Below are positions 19,144 through 32,915 of a stretch of 64,000 bases of DNA, piece after piece. Made by a program: the position numbers and the translations under genes. Every line of letters begins with the position of its first letter. Position 1 is the stretch's first letter. The notes under the pieces were generated by a model. The model was not told where the DNA came from. It saw only the letters and a list, made by a program, of their open reading frames with translations, and searched no databases. The DNA lies in NCBI RefSeq assembly GCF_022437945.1, contig NZ_CP092535.1, positions 3,782,001 through 3,846,000 on the forward strand. Direction: 5' to 3'. This stretch comes from Nocardioides sp. TF02-7. Lineage in GTDB: Bacteria; Actinomycetota; Actinomycetes; Propionibacteriales; Nocardioidaceae.

Positions 19144-19528
19144 TCAGATGTCGTTGTAGTAGAAGTCGAACGCCCCGGTGGCGAAGAGGATCCAGATCAG
19201 GATGCTCGCCAGGATGCCGAGGACACCGGTGATCAGCGCGGCGAGGGCCATCCCGCCGCCCTTCTTCTGGCCCGAGTCGGTCTCCTTCTTGCCGAGGAAG
19301 CCGAGCACGACGGCCGCGATCGAGAAGATGAAGCAGCCCCACAGGCACGGGATCAGGCCGAGGATGCCGAGGACGAGGCCGATGATCGCCATGACCGAGT
19401 TCTGCTGGGGCTGGCCGCCGCCGTAGGGCTGGCCGCCGTAGGGCTGCCCGCCGTAGGGCGGTTGGCCGCCGCCGCCGGGCGGAGGCGGCGGCGGGGGCGC
19501 CGTAGTTGGGGGGCTCGTTGTAGCTCAC
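19144..19528 (-). CDS. DUF4190-type membrane protein with Pro/Gly/Tyr-rich N-terminus (one indel)
   Basis: The 127-residue protein starts SYNEPPNYGAPPPPPGG and continues with QPYGG repeats. Two membrane helices follow (MAIIGLVLGILGLIPCLWGC and ALAALITGVLGILASILIW), separated by the basic GKKETDSGQKKGGG. Such DUF4190 proteins are common in actinobacteria and have no proven function. An extra C near 19493-19497 breaks the N-terminal part. It diverges from trpC across 172 bases. Confidence 0.78.
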
Positions 19529-19700
19529 GTGGTGCCGTCCTTCTCCGAGGCGTCTCCCGGCCGTTCGCCGGGACGGGTGCCCCGACCGTATCGGCATCGT
19601 GGGACACTCGAAAGGACCACCGCCGTGCGTCGCGGGGAACCCGGGAGCCCGGGTCGGAGCCGCGGCGGAGCAGGCCGCAGGACGAGAAGGAGGAGGCCAC

Positions 19701-20479
19701 GTGTCCGTCCTGGACGACATCGTCGCCGGGGTGCGCGAGGACCTCGCCGCCAGGGAGGCCGCGGTGCCGGCCGCGGAGCTGCGGGCGGCGCTCGCCGACG
19801 TCGACCCGCCGCGGGACCCGATGCCGCACTTCCGCGGCGCCGGCTCGAGCGTGATCGCGGAGGTCAAGCGGCGCAGCCCCAGCAAGGGCGACCTGGCCGA
19901 CATCCCCGACCCTGCCGCCCTGGCGCGGGAGTACGCCGCGGGCGGCGCGGCCGCCATCAGCGTGCTCACCGAACGGCGCCGCTTCGGGGGCAGCCTCGAC
20001 GACCTGCGCGCGGTGCGGGCAGCGGTGGACGTGCCGCTCCTGCGCAAGGACTTCATCGTCAGCGACTACCAGCTGCTCGAGGCCCGCGCCGCCGGCGGCG
20101 ACCTCGCGCTGCTCATCGTCGCCGCGCTCGACGACGACACCCTGCGGCGGCTCCACGACACCGCGCGGGAGCTCGGGCTGACCGTGCTCGTCGAGGTCCA
20201 CGACGAGGCCGAGACCGAGCGGGCGGTGGCGCTGGGCGCCGAGCTGGTCGGCGTCAACGCCCGCAACCTCAAGACCCTCGACGTCGACCCCGACGCGTTC
20301 GGCCGGCTCGCCCCGCTCGTCCCCGACGACCGGGTGCTGGTCGCCGAGTCGGGCATCGGCGGACCGACCGACGTGAAGCGCTTCGTCGCCGACGGCGCCC
20401 GCGTCGTCCTGGTCGGCGAGGCACTGGTGAAGGACGGCGCACCGCGCGAGGCGGTCGCCGCGATGACAGGAATCCAAGC

Positions 20480-20483
<4 letters not shown>
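19701..20483 (+). CDS. trpC: Indole-3-glycerol phosphate synthase
   Basis: TrpC closes the indole ring. The intact 260-residue barrel shows SSVIAEVKRRSPSKGDL with the catalytic Glu and Lys, AISVLTERRRFGGSL, VPLLRKDFIVSDYQLLEAR with the catalytic Lys, VGVNARNLKTLDVD, and VLVAESGI near the phosphate site. The GTG start is preceded by AAGGAGGAGG. The stop overlaps trpB by 4 bases. No trp leader peptide with clustered Trp codons is evident upstream. Confidence 0.96.
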
Positions 20484-21712
<1,229 letters not shown>

Positions 21713-21716
<4 letters not shown>

Positions 21717-22546
21717 GCACCAGCGTCAGCGTCGCGTTCGAGAAGGCGCGGGCCGACGGCCGGGCGGCGCTGGTCGGCTACCTCCCGGCCGGGTTCCCCA
21801 CCGTCGAGGGCGGCATCGCCGCCATGCGCACCATGGTCGAGGCCGGGTGCGACGTGATCGAGGTCGGCCTGCCCTACAGCGACCCGGTGATGGACGGCCC
21901 GACCATCCAGGCGGCCGCCCAGCAGGCGCTCGAGTCGGGCGTGCGGACCACCGACGTGCTGCGCACGGTCGAGGCGGTCGCCGCGACCGGCACGCCCACG
22001 CTGGTGATGACCTACTGGAACCCGGTCGAGAGCTACGGACGCGGAAGCGGTCGTAGCCGTGGGCGCAGTGGCGTCGACCGGTTCGCCCAGGACCTCCACG
22101 ACGCCGGCGGCGCCGGGCTGATCACCCCCGACCTGACGCCGGACTTCGCGCCGGAGTGGATCGCCGCCGCCGACGCGCGCGACCTCGACAAGGTGTTCCT
22201 CGTCGCCCCCTCGTCGACCGACGAGCGGATCGCGATGACGACGGCGGCGTGCCGCGGCTTCGTTTACGCGACGGCGGTCATGGGCGTCACCGGTGCGCGG
22301 GAGTCGACCAGCGACCTCGCCGGCCCGCTCGTCGCGCGCACGAAGGCCGTGACCGACCTGCCGGTGGGCGTCGGCCTCGGCGTGAGCAACGGCGCGCAGG
22401 CCGCCGAGGTGGCGGCGTACGCCGACGGCGTGATCGTCGGATCGGCGTTCGTGCGCGCCCTTCTCGACCACCCGGGCGACGAGGCCGCCGGCCTCCGCGC
22501 GCTCGCCGCCCTCACCGAGGACCTCGCGGGCGGCGTACGTGGCTGA
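21713..22546 (+). CDS. trpA: Tryptophan synthase alpha chain with a short insertion
   Basis: TrpA cleaves indole glycerol phosphate and channels indole to TrpB. The 277-residue barrel has VIEVGLPYSDPVMDGP, which includes the catalytic Asp, the GYLPAGFP opening, MTYWNPVESYG, GLITPDLT, and a phosphate site at the end (GVGLGVSNG). Residues about 110-120 (22040-22072) form an Arg/Gly/Ser-rich 11-residue insertion after NPVESYG. It uses codons such as GGA, GGT, CGT and AGT that are rarer in the neighbouring genes. The reading frame is kept, so the gene may still be functional. The start overlaps the trpB stop by GTGA. Confidence 0.94.
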
Positions 22547-23148
22547 CCCCCGACGTCGCCTCCTCGCGGCCGCCCTGGGCGCCGTGCTCCTCCTCACGGC
22601 CTGCGGCGGCGACGAGCCCGCCGAGTTCACCGGCACCCGGCTCGACCGCCCCTACCAGGCGCCGACGATCGCGCTCACCGACACCGGCGGCGAGTCGTTC
22701 TCGATCGCCGCCGACACCGACAAGCCGCTGACCCTGGTCTTCTTCGGCTACACCAACTGCCCCGACATCTGCCCGCTGGTGATGAACAACATCGCCGCGG
22801 GCCTGCAGCGCCTCGACGACGACGAGCGCGACCAGGTGGACATGGTGTTCGTGACCACCGACCCCGAGCGCGACGACGAGACGGTGGTGCGGGAGTACCT
22901 CGACGGCTACGACGAGAGCTTCATCGGCCTCACCGGCGACCTCGACGACATCGTCGCCGCCGGCGACCCCCTCCATCTCTACGTCAACGACGGCCAGAAG
23001 CTGCCCAGCGGTGGCTACGATCTCGGCGGGCACTCGACGTTCGTCCTCGGCATCGACGAGGACGACGAGGCCGTGGTGGTCTGGAACCAGGGAGACCTCC
23101 GCCGTCGAGCTCGCCGACGACATCCAGACGCTGCTAGACGAGGACTGA
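22539..23148 (+). CDS. SCO1/SenC-family lipoprotein (one indel)
   Basis: The 202-residue protein has a lipoprotein signal (LLLTACGG, with the lipid-modified Cys near residue 22) and a thioredoxin-like SCO1 core. The copper-binding CxxxC is in GYTNCPDICPLVM and the copper His in DLGGHSTFVLG. SCO1 proteins deliver copper to the CuA site of cytochrome oxidase or act in redox control. An extra G near 23093-23095 shifts the frame before SAVELADDIQTLLDED. The GTG overlaps the trpA stop by 8 bases, and lgt, the enzyme that lipidates it, lies 3 bases downstream. Confidence 0.9.
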
Positions 23149-23151
23149 CCG

Positions 23152-24128
23152 GTGCTCCCAGACCTGCTCGCCGCCGCCATCCCGAGCCCGGAGCAGGGGG
23201 TGTGGGAGATCGGCCCGGTGCCCCTCCGCGGCTACGCCCTCTGCATCATCCTCGGCATCGTCGCCGCCATCTGGATCGGCGAGCGCCGGTGGGTGGCGCG
23301 CGGCGGCCGGCCCGGCGACGTGCAGGACATCGCCATCTGGGCGGTGCCGTTCGGCATCGTCGGCGCCCGGATCTACCACGTCGCGACCGACTGGGGCCGC
23401 TACTTCGGTGAGGGCAACAACCCGGTCACCGCCCTCTACGTCTGGCGCGGCGGTCTCGGCATCTGGGGCGGCATCGCCCTCGGCGCGCTCGGCGCCTACC
23501 TCGGCTGCCGGGCCAAGGGCCTCCGGTTCCCCCGGTGCTCGACGCGCTCGCGCCGGGGCTGCTCGTCGCGCAGGCGATCGGCCGGTGGGGCAACTGGTTC
23601 AACCAGGAGCTCTACGGCCGTCCGACCGACCTCCCGTGGGGGCTCGAGATCGACCGCGAGCACTTCAGCAGCGCCTACGAGGCCCAGCAGGAGGCAGCCG
23701 GCAACGCGCTGCCCACGCTCGGTCAGTGCAGCGCCGACCCCGGCCTCGAGGGCTGCGTCGCGACGTTCCACCCGACGTTCCTCTACGAGTGCATCTGGAA
23801 CCTCGCCGCCTTCGCGCTGATCATCTGGCTCGACCGCCGGTTCCGCATCGGCCACGGGCGGGTGATGGCTCTCTACGTCATGGCCTACACCGCGGGTCGG
23901 GGCTGGATCGAGGCGTTGCGCATCGACGACGTCCAGTACGACGACGTGCTGGGGCTGCGGTTCAACGTCTGGACCTCGATCGTCCTGTTCGCGGCCGCCG
24001 CGGCGTACTTCGTCTGGTCGAGCCGGCGCCACCCGGGCCGCGAGGAGAGCGTCCACCGCGACGGCGCGGCCCCGGACGGCGAGTCGGAGGAGGAGCGCGA
24101 GGACGCGAGCGCGTCCACCGACGACTGA
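23152..24128 (+). CDS. lgt: Prolipoprotein diacylglyceryl transferase (one indel)
   Basis: Lgt transfers a diacylglyceryl group to the Cys of prolipoproteins. The 325-residue membrane protein has LRGYALCIILGIVAA, ARIYHVATDW, WRGGLGIWGGI, the Lgt signature AQAIGRWGNWFNQELYG, and HPTFLYECIWN. A base is missing near 23531-23535, between KGLRFP and VLDALAPG. The charged C-terminal tail (EEEREDASASTDD) is common in actinobacterial Lgt. The place between trpA and gltB is a conserved actinobacterial arrangement. Confidence 0.95.
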
Positions 24129-24144
24129 GGCGTGTTCACGCCCT

Positions 24145-24160
24145 GTCACGCGGTGGTAAC
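24145..24160 (+). promoter_or_regulatory. GlnR-like box upstream of gltB
   Basis: GTCAC (24145-24149), exactly 6 bases, then GTAAC (24156-24160) resembles the actinobacterial GlnR site GTnAC-n6-GaAAC, with one mismatch in the conserved bases. It lies 108 bases before gltB, a typical nitrogen-regulated gene. A short GGCGTG/CACGCC inverted repeat precedes it (24129-24142). Confidence 0.35.
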
Positions 24161-24268
24161 GTGTGCCCTCCGCCGCGTGGGCCAACGCCGTCCCTAGCGC
24201 CCCACCTTCTGCTTTTCGCCGCCGCCTCGGTGCGTCGGCCGGCAGACGAAGCCGACGGGAGAACTCTG

Positions 24269-28828
<4,560 letters not shown>

Positions 28829-28836
<8 letters not shown>

Positions 28837-30301
28837 CCCGAAGGGATTCCTGAAGCACGGCCGGCAGGTCGCCGAGCGGCGGCCGGTCGAGGAGCGCGTG
28901 CGCGATTGGAACGAGGTCTATCCCGGCGGTGCCGGCCGGGCGCTGCTGCCGATCATCACCGAGCAGGCCGGGCGGTGCATGGACTGCGGCATCCCGTTCT
29001 GCCACCAGGGGTGCCCCCTCGGCAACATCATCCCCGAGTGGAACGACCTGGTCTGGCGCGACGACTGGCAGGGGCGCCATCGAGCGGCTGCACGCGACCA
29101 ACAACTTCCCGGAGTTCACGGGCCGGCTCTGCCCGGCGCCGTGCGAGACCGCGTGCGTGCTCGGCATCAACCAGCCGGCGGTGACGATCAAGAACGTCGA
29201 GGTCTCGATCATCGACAAGGCGTGGGACTCCGGGTTCGTGACGCCGCAGCCGCCGGAGTGGCTCTCGGGCCGGACGGTCGCCGTCGTCGGCTCGGGCCCC
29301 GCGGGCCTGGCCGCCGCCCAGCAGCTGACCCGGGCCGGCCACACGGTCGCCGTCTACGAGCGCGCCGACAAGCCCGGCGGGCTGCTCCGCTACGGCATCC
29401 CCGAGTTCAAGATGGAGAAGCAGCACCTCGACCGGCGCCTCGAGCAGATGAAGCGGGAGGGCACGGTCTTCCGCTCCGGGGTCGAGGTCGGCACGGGGGA
29501 CCTCACCGGCGCCGCGCTCCGCGACCGCTACGACGCCGTCGTGCTCGCCGTCGGCTCGACCGTGCCCCCGTGACCTGGCGGTGCCGGGCCGCGAGCTGCG
29601 CGGCATCCACCAGGCGATGGAGTTCCTGCCGCAGGCCAACCGGGTCGCGCTCGGCGAGGAGGTGCCCGACCAGATCCGCGCCGACGGCAAGCACGTCGTC
29701 ATCATCGGCGGCGGTGACACCGGCGCCGACTGCCTCGGCACGTCCACCCGACAGGGCGCCGCGTCGGTCACCCAGCTGGAGATCATGCCGGAGCCGCCGG
29801 CCGACCGGCCCGGCAGCCAGCCGTGGCCGACGTACCCGATGGTGTTCCGGGTCTCCTCCGCGCACGAGGAGGCGGGGGGATCGGGTCTACTCGGTGTCGA
29901 CGAAGGAGTTCGTCGGCGACGAGCACGGCAACGTGAAGGCGCTGCGCCTGGTCGACGTCACCTTCGAGGACGGCCGGCTGGTCGAGATCGAGGGGACCGA
30001 GCGGGAGATCGCGGCCGACCTGGTGCTCTTCGCGATGGGATTCCTCGGCCCCGAGAAGGAGGGGCTGGTCGAGCAGCTCGGCGTCGACCTCGACGGGCGC
30101 GGCAACGTCGTCCGCGACGGCGACTACATGTCGACCGTCCCGGGGGTGTTCGTCGCCGGCGACGCCGGCCGAGGGCAGTCGCTCATCGTGTGGGCGATCG
30201 CCGAGGGGCGGGCGGCCGCGGCCGCGGTCGACCGGTTCCTCACCGGCTCCACGACGCTGCCGGCCCCGATCCCGCCGACCGCCCGGCCGCTGGCCGTCTG
30301 A
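28829..30301 (+). CDS. gltD: Glutamate synthase small subunit (three indels)
   Basis: GltD oxidises NADPH and feeds electrons through FAD and FeS centres to GltB. The 489-residue protein has the N-terminal cysteines in CMDCGIPFCHQGCPLGN and LCPAPCETACVLG. The FAD site is VAVVGSGPAGLAAAQQL, the NADPH site VIIGGGDTGADCLG, and the C-terminal FAD contact GVFVAGDAGRGQSLIVWAI. Extra bases near 29071-29074, 29568-29572 and 29875-29880 split the gene into four pieces. It is the most broken gene here by indels per kilobase, yet every motif is kept. Confidence 0.95.
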
Positions 30302-30350
30302 CGCCGGACCGGGGTGCCGGACCTACTGTCCAGTACCCCGGTCCAGACGG

Positions 30351-30378
30351 TTTGGATCGATCACATGCCCACTAGGGT
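30351..30378 (+). promoter_or_regulatory. Putative leaderless promoter of pyk
   Basis: TTTGGA (30351-30356), 16 bases, then TAGGGT (30373-30378) form a plausible promoter. The GTG at 30386 follows after 7 bases, so the mRNA would begin at the start codon. This also supports that GTG over the ATG at 30365, which would lie upstream of the transcription start. Confidence 0.5.
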
Positions 30379-30385
30379 TGGGGTC

Positions 30386-31849
30386 GTGCGAAGAGCCAAG
30401 ATCGTGTGCACGCTGGGCCCCGCGACCAGTTCCGAGCGGCGGATCCGTGAGCTCGTCTACGCCGGGATGGACGTCGCCCGGCTGAACATGAGCCACGGCA
30501 GCCATGCCGACCACGCCGATGTCTACCGGCTGGTGCGCGAGGCGTCGGACGCCAGCGGCCGCGGGGTCGGCATCTTCGCGGACCTGCAGGGGCCGAAGAT
30601 CCGGCTCGAGCGGTTCGCCGACGGGCCGGTGCGGCTCGAGCGTGGCCAGGAGTGGACGATCACCACCCGCGACGTGCTCGGCGACGAGAAGGTCTGCGGG
30701 ACGACGTACAAGGGGCTTCCCGGTGACGTCTCGCCCGGCGACCCGATCCTGATCGACGACGGCAAGGTCAAGCTCCGCGTCGTGGAGGTCGAGGACACCG
30801 ACGTCACCACCGAGGTGCTCGTCGGCGGCCCGGTGAGCAACAACAAGGGCATCAACCTGCCGGGGGTGGCGGTCTCGGTGCCGGCGCTGTCGGAGAAGGA
30901 CGCCGAGGACCTGCGGTTCGCGCTGCGGCTGGGCGTCGACTTCATCGCGCTGAGCTTCGTGCGCAGCGCCGCCGACGCCGAGGACGTGCGGAAGGTGATG
31001 CGCGAGGAGGGCATCATCATCCCCGTCATCGCCAAGATCGAGAAGCCGCAGGCGATCGACAACCTCGACGACGTGGTGCAGGCGTTCGACGGGTTCATGG
31101 TCGCGCGGGGCGACCTGGGCGTGGAGTGCCCGCTCGAGGAGGTGCCGTTCCTGCAGAAGCGGGTCGTCGTCGCCGCTCGCGAGAACGCCAAGCCGGTCAT
31201 CGTGGCCACCCAGATGCTGGAGTCGATGGTCACCAACCCCGCGCCGACCCGCGCCGAGGCCAGCGACGTGGCCAACGCCGTGCTCGACGGCGCCGACGCG
31301 GTGATGCTCTCCGGCGAGACCAGCGTGGGGGAGCACCCCGTGCACACGGTGGAGACGATGGCGCGGATCGTCGCCGCCACCGAGGCGCACGCGCTCACCG
31401 ACGAGACCTTCACCGGCTTCGGCCGCATCGAGTGGGACCCCCACACGCGCGCCGGCGTGATCACCAAGGCGGCCGAGGAGGTCGCCCAGCGGGTCGGGGC
31501 CAAGTACGTCGTCGCGTTCACCCAGTCCGGCGACTCCGCCCGGCGCCTCGCCCGGCTGCGCAGCGGGATCCCCGTGCTCGCGTTCACCCCCGAGGCACGG
31601 GTGCGCTCCCAGCTCGCCATGACCTGGGGCGTCGAGGCGTTCAAGACCAGCACCGTCGAGCACACCGACGAGATGGTCCGCCAGGTCGACGAGGAGCTGC
31701 TGCGCATCGGTCGCGTCGTCGAGGGCGACCTGGTCGTCATCGTCGCCGGCAGCCCGCCGGGCATCCCCGGCTCCACCAACGCACTGCGGATCCACCGGAT
31801 GGGCGACGCCATCAACGAGGTCGCGCCGGCCTACCGCCGCGCCCGCTGA
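30386..31849 (+). CDS. pyk: Pyruvate kinase
   Basis: Pyruvate kinase makes pyruvate and ATP from phosphoenolpyruvate at the end of glycolysis. The intact 487-residue protein starts RRAKIVCTLGPATSS. It has MDVARLNMSHGSHADH, the catalytic Lys region IPVIAKIEKPQAIDN, the metal site FMVARGDLGVECPLEEVP, and the signature DGADAVMLSGETSVGEHP. The C-terminal allosteric domain follows (GAKYVVAFTQSGDSARRLAR). I prefer GTG 30386 over ATG 30365 because of the promoter spacing and the usual MRRAKIVCTLGPAT beginning. A 46-bp palindrome lies 40 bases past the stop. Confidence 0.96.
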   Translation: MRRAKIVCTLGPATSSERRIRELVYAGMDVARLNMSHGSHADHADVYRLVREASDASGRGVGIFADLQGPKIRLERFADGPVRLERGQEWTITTRDVLGDEKVCGTTYKGLPGDVSPGDPILIDDGKVKLRVVEVEDTDVTTEVLVGGPVSNNKGINLPGVAVSVPALSEKDAEDLRFALRLGVDFIALSFVRSAADAEDVRKVMREEGIIIPVIAKIEKPQAIDNLDDVVQAFDGFMVARGDLGVECPLEEVPFLQKRVVVAARENAKPVIVATQMLESMVTNPAPTRAEASDVANAVLDGADAVMLSGETSVGEHPVHTVETMARIVAATEAHALTDETFTGFGRIEWDPHTRAGVITKAAEEVAQRVGAKYVVAFTQSGDSARRLARLRSGIPVLAFTPEARVRSQLAMTWGVEAFKTSTVEHTDEMVRQVDEELLRIGRVVEGDLVVIVAGSPPGIPGSTNALRIHRMGDAINEVAPAYRRAR

Positions 31850-31888
31850 GGCGGCTCAGCGCTTCGGGCCGAGCCCGCGCCGACCGCG

Positions 31889-31934
31889 GACGTCATACGG
31901 AGAGTGGGCGATCGCCCTCGCCCCGTATGACGTC
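31889..31934. repeat. 46-bp palindrome, copy 2
   Basis: GACGTCATACGG (31889-31900) and CCGTATGACGTC (31923-31934) flank the core GGGCGATCGCCC (31906-31917). The length and core position are identical to copies 1 and 3. It lies between pyk and the minus-strand tRNA gene. Confidence 0.92.
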
Positions 31935-31964
31935 CCCCGGTGTCCGCGAACAGCGATGCCGCCG

Positions 31965-32037
31965 TGCCCCGGGTGAGATTCGAACTCACACTGGATGTGG
32001 TTTGAGCACATTGCCTCTGCCGTTGGGCTACCGGGGC
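31965..32037 (-). tRNA. tRNA with CAA anticodon, class I shape (tRNA-Leu by anticodon)
   Basis: On the minus strand the 7-bp acceptor stem GCCCCGG/CCGGGGC, a D-arm, an anticodon stem ATGTG/CACAT with loop CTCAAAC, and a T-arm GTGAG-TTCGAAT-CTCAC make a complete 73-base cloverleaf. The discriminator is A and CCA is not encoded. The anticodon is CAA, which reads the Leu codon UUG. The variable loop is only about 5 bases (CCAGT), whereas bacterial tRNA-Leu normally has a long variable arm. The structure is clear; the amino-acid identity is less certain. Confidence 0.88.
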
Positions 32038-32129
32038 AGCGAGCGAAACGGTAACGGATGGTCGGAGCGCGCGTGACGCGGCGTCGTCCAAGGGCGCGGA
32101 GTGGGCCGCCACGGGAGTGCCGCGCCCGA

Positions 32130-32135
32130 TAACCT
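32130..32135 (+). promoter_or_regulatory. Putative leaderless -10 element of the ANTAR regulator gene
   Basis: TAACCT at 32130-32135 fits TANNNT and the GTG start at 32142 follows after 6 bases. No clear -35 is seen. Confidence 0.4.
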
Positions 32136-32141
32136 TGCTCC

Positions 32142-32744
32142 GTGACCGAAGCCAGCACTCCGCGCACCGTCGTCATCGCCGAGGACGAGACCCTGATCCG
32201 GATGGACCTCGCCGAGATGCTGGCTGAGGAGGGCTACGACGTCGTCGGGCAGGCGGGCGACGGGCAGAAGGCCATCGAGCTGGCCGAGGAGCTGCGGCCG
32301 GACCTGGTCATCCTCGACGTGAAGATGCCGGTGCTCGACGGGATCTCCGCCGCGGAGAGCATCGCCGGCCACCGGATCGCGCCCGTCGTGATGCTGACCG
32401 CGTTCTCCCAGCGCGACCTGGTCGAGCGGGCCCGCGAGGCGGGCGCGATGTCCTACCTCGTCAAGCCGTTCTCCCAGTCCGACCTGGTGCCGGCGATCGA
32501 GATGGCGATCAGCCGGTTCGCCGAGATCAAGCAGCTGGAGGCGGAGGTCGAGGACCTGCAGGACCGGCTGGAGACGCGCAAGGCCGTGGAGCGCGCGAAG
32601 AGCGTGCTGCAGGAGCAGCTCGATCTGACCGAGCCGGACGCGTTCCGCTGGATCCAGAAGACCGCGATGGACCTCCGGATGTCGATGCGCCAGGTCGCCG
32701 AGGGCGTCGTCACCCACGGCGTGCCCGGCGGTTCGGGGTCCTGA
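32142..32744 (+). CDS. pdtaR: ANTAR-domain response regulator (PdtaR-like)
   Basis: The 200-residue protein has an N-terminal receiver domain with the acidic pair in VVIAEDETLIRMDLAEML, the phosphorylated Asp in LVILDVKMPVLDG, the Thr in VVMLTAFSQ and the Lys in SYLVKPFSQSD. A coiled-coil linker (IKQLEAEVEDLQDRLETRK) leads to an ANTAR RNA-binding domain (VERAKSVLQEQLDLTEPDAF, then RMSMRQVAEGVV). Such regulators bind paired hairpins in mRNA and prevent termination. Their kinase (PdtaS) is usually encoded elsewhere. It diverges from the tRNA gene. Confidence 0.9.
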   Translation: MTEASTPRTVVIAEDETLIRMDLAEMLAEEGYDVVGQAGDGQKAIELAEELRPDLVILDVKMPVLDGISAAESIAGHRIAPVVMLTAFSQRDLVERAREAGAMSYLVKPFSQSDLVPAIEMAISRFAEIKQLEAEVEDLQDRLETRKAVERAKSVLQEQLDLTEPDAFRWIQKTAMDLRMSMRQVAEGVVTHGVPGGSGS

Positions 32745-32863
32745 CCGCCCGGCGGGCCGGCGCGAGCGGCCGCCGTAGATCACACCTGTGTAACGCCATG
32801 TCACCGTTCGGTGTCGATCGGGGAATCGCGGCCCAGGGTGGCCCAGGTCACGTGCGCTGCCCC

Positions 32864-32869
32864 TAGACT
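32864..32869 (+). promoter_or_regulatory. Possible -10 element of the liv operon
   Basis: TAGACT (32864-32869) lies 46 bases before the livH start. A short inverted repeat CGCCGC/GCGGCG and a GAGGAGGAG ribosome-binding site follow. No strong -35 is visible. Confidence 0.35.
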
Positions 32870-32915
32870 CCCTCCACGTTCGCCGCAGTGAGCGGCGGTG
32901 CGAGGAGGAGACTGC

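Noticed and set aside
19529..19700. Search for a trp attenuator or leader peptide before trpC
   Set aside because: No short frame with neighbouring Trp codons and no terminator/antiterminator pair was seen.
24129..24268. Possible riboswitch (for example a glutamine-type RNA) before gltB
   Set aside because: No recognisable conserved core; the short inverted repeat and GlnR-like motif explain what can be seen.
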